From Silanimonas sp. (GTDB lineage: Bacteria > Pseudomonadota > Gammaproteobacteria > Xanthomonadales > Xanthomonadaceae), in assembly GCF_027531545.1 (NCBI RefSeq), contig NZ_JAPZSC010000007.1, forward strand, positions 1-64,000: a stretch of DNA of 64,000 nt. Reading direction: 5' to 3'. Below, in pieces: positions 9,401 through 17,093 of the stretch. The notes under the pieces were generated by a model that ran no database searches, was not told the origin of the DNA, and saw nothing but the letters and a program-made list of their open reading frames with translations. A program made the translations under genes and the position numbers. Numbering within the stretch: position 1 is the first letter of the stretch; each line of letters opens with the position of its first letter.

Positions 9401-9731
9401 CGGCGGCGGGCTGTGCCTTGGCGCGCTTGGCATCGGCCAGCGTCATCGCCGCCTGCTTCGGTTTCGGCGCCTTGGCCGCCTCCGGAACGGCCTGGGGCGT
9501 CAGCGACAGGGCCTCATCCCCGGCCGCGGTGCGGGCGACGGAGCCCCCGCGCCCCTTGCCCTTCACCAGCCGTCCGGCGTCCACCAGTGCCTGCTGGGCC
9601 TCGAAGTACTCGGCTTCGGAAACCTCGCGGCCAAGGTGGTCGGAGAGCGCCTTGCGGAGCGATCCATTGCCGATGGTGGTGCCATCGGCCGGGACGAGGG
9701 CGTAGAGGGTGTCGGTCAGGTCCTTGGACAT
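6447..9731 (-). CDS. Type III-like site-specific DNA methyltransferase Mod (1094 aa)
   Basis: [13 protein letters not shown] (motif IV) precedes [23 protein letters not shown] (motif I), the beta-class order; N-terminal [10 protein letters not shown]...[13 protein letters not shown]. Confidence 0.92.
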   Translation of the reverse strand: [1094 protein letters not shown]

Positions 9732-9810
9732 AACGGCCTAATGCAGAGTGCTCTAGGGAGCCCCGGAAGACCGTCGAGCCATCCGTGGCCAAGGCCTCGA
9801 GCATACCCGT

Positions 9811-9892
9811 TGAGGACTCGCGAGGACTCGCGAGAGGTCGCGAGAGGTCGCGAGAGGTCGCGAGGGGTCGCGAGGGGTCGCGAGGGGTCGCG
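9811..9892. repeat. 10-bp-period tandem repeat (8 units) upstream of mod
   Basis: tgaggactcg, cgaggactcg, 3x cgagaggtcg, 3x cgaggggtcg in exact 10-bp register. Confidence 0.95.
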
Positions 9893-10265
9893 GAAGGCTC
9901 TGCATTCGACGGCGTCTCCACACGGAGCATTTTCTCGGCTCACGCAGTTGGCATTTTTTCCACACCTCAGCCGACAACTTCACAGATGAATTACCGCGAG
10001 CCTGTGCGCGCGGACCGCAGCGCGACCTGAGGCGCCTGCCCCATCCTGGTATCGACCAAACGTCAGCACCGACTCGATTCACCCAAGCTGATCGATGGTC
10101 TCGGAGTCGCCCCCATGTATCCTCGACGTACCCTAGACCTGACCCAGCAGGCCTTACGTGGGGGCATTTTTGGGGGCATCTCGCACCATCAACTCAGCAG
10201 GAGTTGCGCAGTTACTGCCTCTCCGGCTCAAGTTCGAGTGACGCCACCACCATCTCCACCACGCG

Positions 10266-10293
10266 ACCCGCCGAAAGGCGGGTTTCGTGTTTT
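10266..10293 (+). terminator. Rho-independent terminator-like hairpin
   Basis: acccgcc-gaaa-ggcgggt followed by ttcgtgtttt on the + strand. Confidence 0.6.
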
Positions 10294-12713
10294 CAGCCGG
10301 CCTTGCGCTGGCCCGGATCACCGCCGAAGCGCTTCGAGAACACCTCGGCCGTCAGTGCGGGCGCCATCAGCCAACCCTGCATCTCGTGGCAGCCGGCCGC
10401 GTGCAGGAGCTCGCGCTGGGCTTCGGTCTCAACGCCTTCCGCGGTGACGGACAACCGCAGTGCGCGACCCATCTGGATGATCGCCACCACGATGGCCTCG
10501 CTTTCCGCGCTTCCCGGCAGGTCGGCGATGAAGCTGCGGTCGATCTTGATGCGCTCGATCGGGAACCGCTTCAGGTAGGACAGCGACGAGTACCCCGTGC
10601 CGAAGTCGTCGATGGCGAGGCGCACGCCCAGGGCGCTCAGCGCCGTGAGGCGGCGCATGGCGTCCTCGACGTCGGAGATGAGGATGGATTCGGTGAGCTC
10701 CAGCTCCAGTGCTTCGCCCGGCAGGCCGTGGCGGCGCAAGCCCTCGGCGACGGACTCGACGAAATCACTCTGGTGGAACTGCAGGGCGGAGACGTTGACG
10801 GCCACGGCGACGCACAGACCGGCGCGCCACCACTCGCTCAACTGGGCCAGCGTCGTATCGAGCACGAAGCGGCCGAGCGGGATGATCGCACCGCTTTCCT
10901 CGGCGACCGGGATGAAGCGCCCCGGCGAGACCGCCCCGAGCTCGGGGTCGTTCCAGCGCACCAGCGCCTCGGCACCGATCAGGCTGCGGTCTTCGATGCG
11001 GAATTTCGGCTGGTAGTGGACCTCGAGGGCCCCTTCGACCAGCGCATGCCGCAAGGCATGGTCGAGCTTCATCCGCGAGAGGAGGCCGATGTTCATCTGC
11101 CGCTGGTAGAAGCGGAGGTCGGCCCGGCCGCGCTCCTTCACCGCGTACATCGCGCTGTCGGCGTTCTTGGTGAGCTCGTCGGCGTCGGCGCCGTCTTCCG
11201 GGTACATGGCGATGCCGATCGAGACGGTGAGGGTGAAGCTCATCCCGTCGACCACCACCGGCTGGGAGATGGCATGCAGGATGCGCCGCGCCGCGACCTC
11301 GGCCCCGGCGGCATCGACGCCGGCGAGGATCAGGATGAATTCGTCGCCGCCGACGCGCGCGGCCGTGTCCACCTGGCGCACGCATTCCTGCAGGCGCTCG
11401 GAGACACTCACCAGCACGCGGTCGCCGAAGCCGTGCCCCAGCGAGTCGTTGATCTGCTTGAAGCGGTCGAGGTCGAGGAACAGCACCGCGAAACTGCCAC
11501 GCTCCCGCTTCGCGTAGTTGATGGCCATCTCGAAGCGTTCGCGGAGCAGCACGCGGTTCGGCAGGCCGGTGAGCGGGTCGGTGAACGCCAGCTCCTCGAT
11601 GCGCTGGCGCGCCGCCATCGCCTCGCTGAGGTCCTTGGCGAAGCCGATCATGTGCAGGGTGCCCCCCGCGTCATCCGCGACGCGCACCAGGGACAGCAGG
11701 CAGGGGTACGGAGAGCCGTCGTTCCGGCGTGTCCACAGCTCGCCCTGCCAGTAGCCCTCATGCATCAGGGCCTTCCGGATGGCGCGCGCCTGGGCGCGCG
11801 ATGCCACGTTCGAGAGCAGCGAGGCGGCCGGCTTGCCCTCGATCTCGGCGGACTGCCAGCCGGTCTGGCGCTCGAAGGTCGGGTTTGCCGCCACCATCCG
11901 GAAGCGCGCGTCGGTGACGAAGATCGCGTCGAGGCTGGATTCGAAGACGCGTGCGGCGAGTTTGAGACGGGCTTCGTCGGCAAGCCGCTGCGTGATGTCT
12001 CGGAACGAGAACACGCGGCCGATCGGGCGTCCGCGCGCGAACTGTGGGAGCGTCACGCGCTCGAGCACCCTTCCGCTGCGCAGCACGAGCACGTCGTCGG
12101 CTTCGAGCAGGGGCGCGCGGGAGATCTGCCCCATGCGGTCGCGGTAGCCCTCCGCGTCGCGCACGTGCTCGGTGAGCCAACCGAAGATGGCGGCGTCGTT
12201 ACGCTCGCTTAGCATCGACTCCGGCAGGTCCCAGAGCTCGGCGAAGCGCTGGTTGAAGCCGCGGATGCCACCGTCCATGTCGACCACGAGGATGCCGTCG
12301 GCGGTGGATTCGAGCGTGGCGCGCAGCTCGGCGATGATGTTCTCGAGCTGCTGTTCGGCGCTGCGCTGCTCGCTGCGGTCGACCATCGCCACCATGTAGA
12401 CGGCGGCGCCCTGCTCGATCTGCACGAGGCTGACGCGACGCTCGATCTGGCGGATATCGCCGTTGCCGCGTTTGAGCAGGGTCTCCGAGCGGATGGCACG
12501 GGAGCGGCCGGCGGCCACGTCTTCCCAAAAGAACAGATCCTGCGATGTGGAGGCGAAATCGACCACAGGGCGGCCAACCAGCTCCGCGCGCGGCAGGCCG
12601 ATCATGTCCTCGGCGGCACGGTTGACCGCGAGGATGCGCAGGTCGACGGCGTCAACGAGCCAGACGGCCTCGATGACGCTCTCGATCAGCATCTGCGGCA
12701 ACTTCGCCGTCAT
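10293..12713 (-). CDS. PAS-GGDEF-EAL protein (diguanylate cyclase/phosphodiesterase)
   Basis: PAS-like repeats, RVGGDEFILIL, IGAEALVRW; start MTAKLPQ overlaps the upstream HD-GYP stop. Confidence 0.93.
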   Translation of the reverse strand: MTAKLPQMLIESVIEAVWLVDAVDLRILAVNRAAEDMIGLPRAELVGRPVVDFASTSQDLFFWEDVAAGRSRAIRSETLLKRGNGDIRQIERRVSLVQIEQGAAVYMVAMVDRSEQRSAEQQLENIIAELRATLESTADGILVVDMDGGIRGFNQRFAELWDLPESMLSERNDAAIFGWLTEHVRDAEGYRDRMGQISRAPLLEADDVLVLRSGRVLERVTLPQFARGRPIGRVFSFRDITQRLADEARLKLAARVFESSLDAIFVTDARFRMVAANPTFERQTGWQSAEIEGKPAASLLSNVASRAQARAIRKALMHEGYWQGELWTRRNDGSPYPCLLSLVRVADDAGGTLHMIGFAKDLSEAMAARQRIEELAFTDPLTGLPNRVLLRERFEMAINYAKRERGSFAVLFLDLDRFKQINDSLGHGFGDRVLVSVSERLQECVRQVDTAARVGGDEFILILAGVDAAGAEVAARRILHAISQPVVVDGMSFTLTVSIGIAMYPEDGADADELTKNADSAMYAVKERGRADLRFYQRQMNIGLLSRMKLDHALRHALVEGALEVHYQPKFRIEDRSLIGAEALVRWNDPELGAVSPGRFIPVAEESGAIIPLGRFVLDTTLAQLSEWWRAGLCVAVAVNVSALQFHQSDFVESVAEGLRRHGLPGEALELELTESILISDVEDAMRRLTALSALGVRLAIDDFGTGYSSLSYLKRFPIERIKIDRSFIADLPGSAESEAIVVAIIQMGRALRLSVTAEGVETEAQRELLHAAGCHEMQGWLMAPALTAEVFSKRFGGDPGQRKAG

Positions 12714-14107
12714 GGCGAGGCGTCCCTCCCGCCCCCCGAGAGCGAGCGCTCGAAGAAGTAGCACATGCGCTTGCGCGGCGAGAGGTAGTCGAAGACCGCG
12801 CGCGGCAGCTGCAGGGGCTTGATGGCGCGCTGGATGCCGAGCTCCGGGTGTTGCTCGAGGTCGAAGACGAGGGCTTCGTCGGACGGCACTTCGGGCTCGT
12901 GGATCAGGATGCGCGGCTTGAGCGGACGCTCGGAATTCACCGAGACAACGATGGCGTAGCGCTCGTCGTTGAGCTGCAGCACCGAGCCCGGCGGATAGAC
13001 GCCCATCATGCGGATGAAGGCGGCGAGCACGGTGGCGTCGAAGGCGTCGCGTTGGCGCGCGAAGATCAGGGCCAAGGCGTCATGCGGCGTGAGTGACTGC
13101 GCCGGATTGCCGGGATTGCACAGGTTGTCGTACTGGTTGACGAGCCCGACGACCCGGGCGAGCGGCTTGATCTGTTCGCCCTTCAAGCCGGAAGGGTAGC
13201 CGCTGCCATCGGCATGCTCGTGGTGCTGGGCGATGACATCAAGGACCTCAGCCGGAAGCCCCATCTTCTTGCCCAGGGTCATGCCCTGCGCCGCATGGCC
13301 CTGGAACAGCCTGCGCTCGACGGCGGGCGCGTGGTCGTCGCGCCAGCGCAAGCGGTCAGGCAGTTCGAGCTTGCCGATGTCGTGCAGCAGCGCCCCCATG
13401 CCGAGGCTGGCGAGGCGCGCATCGTCGAATCGCAGCGCACGCCCGAGCAGGATCGAGAGCACGCTGACGTTCATCGCGTGGAAGGTGGTCTCCTGCCCGG
13501 CCTTTTCCGACAGCAGGCGGATCGCCACCTCCCCCATCCCGGCGACTTGGCCGACCATGGCATCGACCTGCGCCTGTGCGACTTCGCGGGCTTGGCCGGG
13601 ATTGGACTTGGCGTTCTGCAGCACGCCGCGCAGTTGGCGCGTGGCTTCACTGAACTGGTGTTCGCAGCGGTCGAGGCTGGCCTGCTGGTCGGCCAGCAGG
13701 GCGCGGCGCTGCGCCGCGGGCGAACGGACAGGCTCGGGCGCAGGGGTGTCCGGGCTGGCCGAGGCGTCGTCCACCGGCGTGGCAACGCCATCGCCGGCGT
13801 CGCCCTCCGCGGCAGCCGGCGCGTCCAGCGCGACGGGATCCGGCGGCGGATCATCGAAGCGCGGCACGCCGAGCGCCGACCAGGTGGGGACCACGCCTTG
13901 CTCAGGCAAAGGTGGGACTTGGCTCTGCTTCGGGGAATAGCGCACGCGCTTCAATCCCGAGGCGCGAAGCTGGGCCAATTGGGCGTCGCTGGTGATCAGT
14001 AAGCCGCCGGTCGGGAGGGAACACGACGCATCGTGCAGGTCGACCTGCACATACATCCCTACGCGAAGTCGACTCACGTCGATCAGTTCAAGCGTGGTTT
14101 CCGCCAT
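12710..14107 (-). CDS. HD-GYP domain protein with DUF3391 N-terminus
   Basis: MAETTLELIDVSRLRVGMYVQVDLH; LLHDIGK; QHHEHADGSGYPSGL. Confidence 0.9.
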   Translation of the reverse strand: MAETTLELIDVSRLRVGMYVQVDLHDASCSLPTGGLLITSDAQLAQLRASGLKRVRYSPKQSQVPPLPEQGVVPTWSALGVPRFDDPPPDPVALDAPAAAEGDAGDGVATPVDDASASPDTPAPEPVRSPAAQRRALLADQQASLDRCEHQFSEATRQLRGVLQNAKSNPGQAREVAQAQVDAMVGQVAGMGEVAIRLLSEKAGQETTFHAMNVSVLSILLGRALRFDDARLASLGMGALLHDIGKLELPDRLRWRDDHAPAVERRLFQGHAAQGMTLGKKMGLPAEVLDVIAQHHEHADGSGYPSGLKGEQIKPLARVVGLVNQYDNLCNPGNPAQSLTPHDALALIFARQRDAFDATVLAAFIRMMGVYPPGSVLQLNDERYAIVVSVNSERPLKPRILIHEPEVPSDEALVFDLEQHPELGIQRAIKPLQLPRAVFDYLSPRKRMCYFFERSLSGGGRDASP

Positions 14108-14213
14108 GGCCGTCCTCGTGCTGGCCTCACAAGCCTGAACGTCTCTTCTGGATGTTGCAAGTGCAGCATCGCCGCGGATGCACGCGCCGCTCACCGATTG
14201 AAGACCTCCTCCT

Positions 14214-14300
14214 TGGTGCCCGGGGCGGGACTCGAACCCGCATGGCCTTGCGGCCGAGGGATTTTAAGTCCCCTGTGTCTACCGGTTTCACCACCCGGGC
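14214..14300 (-). tRNA. tRNA-Leu (TAA)
   Basis: Reverse complement gcccgggtgg...gggacttaaaatccc...ggttcgagtcccgccccgggcacca; gcccggg/cccgggc acceptor, long variable arm, encoded CCA. Confidence 0.97.
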
Positions 14301-14330
14301 ATGCGGCGATCATACGTGCCGCCATCGGGC

Positions 14331-14354
14331 AAAAAAAAACCGCGCGATGCGCGG
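14331..14354 (-). terminator. Rho-independent terminator downstream of tRNA-Cys
   Basis: ccgcgc-gat-gcgcgg stem with A9 on the + strand (U tract on minus transcript). Confidence 0.85.
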
Positions 14355-14364
14355 CTCGATTCGA

Positions 14365-14438
14365 TGGAGGCCTGGGTCGGAATTGAACCGGCGTACGCGG
14401 ATTTGCAGTCCGCTGCATAACCACTCTGCCACCAGGCC
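14365..14438 (-). tRNA. tRNA-Cys (GCA)
   Basis: ggcctggtggcagagtggttatgcagcggactgcaaatccgcgtacgccggttcaattccgacccaggcctcca; anticodon GCA. Confidence 0.97.
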
Positions 14439-14444
14439 CCGCTG

Positions 14445-14476
14445 AAAAAACAAGACCTCGGCGAACCGAGGTCTTG
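14445..14476 (-). terminator. Rho-independent terminator downstream of tRNA-Gly
   Basis: Perfect 10-bp stem caagacctcg-gcgaac-cgaggtcttg with A6 on + strand. Confidence 0.88.
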
Positions 14477-14484
14477 GGAAAACG

Positions 14485-14560
<76 letters not shown>

Positions 14561-14640
14561 ACCGGAGACGCACATTATGGCGATTCCGACGACGATGTCA
14601 ACACCGTGACGGGTATCGAAGTGGTTCGGATCGCGGCGGT

Positions 14641-15222
14641 TCAGCGCCCGTCACGGGCGAAGGACGGCCAGGCCGCACGCAGGTAATCGGCGCCGGACCA
14701 CAGCGTCAGGGCGGCCGCCAGCGCCAGCAGCCATTCGCCGAGGGCCTGTGCCGGCAGCGCCGGCAGGTGCGGCCCCAACCAGAGGCTCGGGCCGATCAGC
14801 AGCGCCACGATCGCCACCATCTGCACGATGGTCTTGAGCTTGCCGACCCAGGCCACCGCAACGGCACCGCGCGCCCCGATCTCCGCCATCCACTCGCGCA
14901 AGGCCGAGATGGTGATCTCGCGGCCGACGATCACTGCGGACAGCAGGGTGAGCCAGATGGTCGGGTGCGCCTGCACGACGATGAACAAGGCCGCGGCGAC
15001 GGCGAGCTTGTCGGCCACCGGATCGAGGAAAGCACCGAACGCGGAGTACATGTTGAAGCGACGGGCGATCCAGCCGTCGAGCCAGTCGGTCAAAGCGCCG
15101 ACGGTGAAGATCACCGCCGCCCAGAAGCGGGCGTTCTCCATCGACGAATAGAACACGATCACCATCACCGGGATCAGGACGATGCGGAACAGCGTGAGCG
15201 CGGTGGGGATCGTCAGCGTCAA
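14641..15222 (-). CDS. pgsA: CDP-diacylglycerol--glycerol-3-phosphate 3-phosphatidyltransferase
   Basis: IPTALTLFRIVLIPVM and GALTDWLDGWIARRFNMYSAFGAFLDPVADK (CDP-alcohol phosphotransferase motif). Confidence 0.95.
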   Translation of the reverse strand: MTLTIPTALTLFRIVLIPVMVIVFYSSMENARFWAAVIFTVGALTDWLDGWIARRFNMYSAFGAFLDPVADKLAVAAALFIVVQAHPTIWLTLLSAVIVGREITISALREWMAEIGARGAVAVAWVGKLKTIVQMVAIVALLIGPSLWLGPHLPALPAQALGEWLLALAAALTLWSGADYLRAAWPSFARDGR

Positions 15223-17093
15223 GTCGGGGCTCCTGAGCCGCCCTCGTCGGGAAGGCCATGCAGGAAAGCATAGATGCGTGAGGCCAAAGCCGCACTCACG
15301 CCGTCGGCCCGGGCGATTTCCTCGATGCCGGCATCCTTCAGGCCCTTGAGGCCGCCGAAGTGCTTCAGCAGGGCTTGGCGGCGCCGCGGGCCAACCCCCG
15401 GGATGTCCTCGAGACGGCTGGTATCGCGGGCCTTCGCGCGGCGCTTCCGATGCCCGGTGATGGCGAAGCGGTGGGCTTCATCGCGCGCCTGTTGCACCAG
15501 TTGCAGGCCCGGTGACGCCGCTCCGGGACGCAATTCACGGCCGTCGGGGAACACCAGGCGTTCCTCGCCGGCCTTGCGCGCCTCGCCCTTGGCCACGCCG
15601 ATGACGGCCACGCCCTGCACGGCCAGTTCCTCCAGCACCTCCAGGGCCTGCCGCAACTGGCCCATCCCGCCGTCGATCAGCAGCAGGTCGGGCAGCACCC
15701 CCTCTTCCACCCCGCGCTTGAAGCGCCGGTTCAGCGCCTGGCGCATGGCGGCATAGTCGTCGCCCGGCTCGATACCGGCGATGTTGAAGCGCCGATACTG
15801 GGAGGTCTGCGCCCCATCCGGGCCGAAGACCACGTTGCTGGCGACGGTCGCCTCGCCCATCGTGTGGCTGATGTCGAAGCACTCGATGCGCTGCGGCGGT
15901 GCCTCAAGGCCCAGCAACTGCTGCAGGTCGTCGAGGCGCGCCTGCTGGCTGGCCCGCGTGGCCTGCTCGGTGGCGAGCGCGAGGTGCGCGTTGCGCACGG
16001 CCATCTCGAGGTAGCGCGCGCGGTCGCCACGCACGCTGGCCTTGATCTCCACCGCGTGCCCGGCCTGCTCGGCCAGCGCCGCTTCCAGGGTTTCCGGATC
16101 GTCGAGCGCATGGCTCAGCACCATCTCGCGGGGCGGCTTGCGCGCCGCATAGTGCTGGGTGATGAAGGCTTCGAGGATCTCGCCTTCCGCCACGTCACGG
16201 TCGATGCGCAGCGGGTGCGAGGCCGTGCCGAGGTTCACGCCGTCGCGGAAGCTCAGGACCAGCACCACCGCCACGCCGGCCTGCTGCACGCAGGCGAGCA
16301 CGTCGAGGTCGGGGCGATCGCCATCGACGTACTGGCGCGCCTGCACCTTGCGGATCGCGGCGATCTGGTCGCGCAGGCCTGCAGCCCGTTCGAACTCCAG
16401 CGCGGCGCTGGCGCTCTCCATCGACTGCCCGAGTTCGCGCACCACGTCGTCGCTGCGACCGTCGAGGAAGAGCCCGACACGGCGCACGGCATCCGCGTAG
16501 TCCGGCGCGGCCACCAGGCCCACGCAGGGCGCGCTGCAGCGGCCGATCTGGTGCTGGAGGCAGGGGCGCGTGCGGTTGCGGAAGACGCTGTCCTCGCAGC
16601 TGCGCAGGCGGAACAGCTTGAACATCAGGTCCATCGTCTCGCGCACCGCGAGCGAACCCGTGTACGGGCCGAAATAGCGGCCCGGCTGCCCGCGGGCGCC
16701 ACGGTGGTAGGCGAGCCGCGGCCAGGCCTCCTGGGTGAGCAGCACGTACGGGTAACTCTTGTCGTCGCGCATCAGGATGTTGAAGCGCGGCTTCAATGCC
16801 TTGATGAGCTGGTTCTCGAGGATGAGCGCCTCGCTCGCGGTGCGCGTCACCGTCGTCTCGATGCGGGCGATGCGCGCGACCATCATCGCGATGCGTGGTG
16901 CGTGCTGCTTGCTGAAGTAGCTGCCGACGCGCTTCTTCAGCGATGCCGCCTTGCCGACGTAGAGGATTCCGCCGTCGGCGTCGAACATCCGGTACACGCC
17001 GGGCGCCGTCGTCAGGCCGCGGACGAAGGCACGGGGATCGAAGGGTTCAGGCGTCGCGGGGGGAAGCGCGGCGCCCATGGCCGCGTCGTTCAT
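15219..17093 (-). CDS. uvrC: Excinuclease ABC subunit C
   Basis: TAPGVYRMFDADGGILYVGKAASLKKRVGSYF; CFDISHTMGEATVAS; ALLKHFGGLKGLKDA; start corrected to MNDAAMG. Confidence 0.96.
   Translation of the reverse strand: MNDAAMGAALPPATPEPFDPRAFVRGLTTAPGVYRMFDADGGILYVGKAASLKKRVGSYFSKQHAPRIAMMVARIARIETTVTRTASEALILENQLIKALKPRFNILMRDDKSYPYVLLTQEAWPRLAYHRGARGQPGRYFGPYTGSLAVRETMDLMFKLFRLRSCEDSVFRNRTRPCLQHQIGRCSAPCVGLVAAPDYADAVRRVGLFLDGRSDDVVRELGQSMESASAALEFERAAGLRDQIAAIRKVQARQYVDGDRPDLDVLACVQQAGVAVVLVLSFRDGVNLGTASHPLRIDRDVAEGEILEAFITQHYAARKPPREMVLSHALDDPETLEAALAEQAGHAVEIKASVRGDRARYLEMAVRNAHLALATEQATRASQQARLDDLQQLLGLEAPPQRIECFDISHTMGEATVASNVVFGPDGAQTSQYRRFNIAGIEPGDDYAAMRQALNRRFKRGVEEGVLPDLLLIDGGMGQLRQALEVLEELAVQGVAVIGVAKGEARKAGEERLVFPDGRELRPGAASPGLQLVQQARDEAHRFAITGHRKRRAKARDTSRLEDIPGVGPRRRQALLKHFGGLKGLKDAGIEEIARADGVSAALASRIYAFLHGLPDEGGSGAPT

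Noticed and set aside
8673-9989. 438-aa plus-strand ORF
   Set aside because: Antisense to mod, no recognisable domain.
9785-10030. Plus-strand ORF of 81 aa through the 10-bp repeat (SRGLARGRERSREVARGREG)
   Set aside because: Low-complexity translation of a non-multiple-of-3 tandem repeat; all frames are open across it.
10225-10265. tRNA/tmRNA 3'-end-like remnant (aagttcgagtgacgccaccaccatctccacca) as an att site
   Set aside because: TTCGA and CCA strings are present, but the distance from TTC to any CCA (17, 20 or 29 nt) does not match the 23 nt of a normal T-loop-to-CCA span, and the flanking T-stem does not pair.
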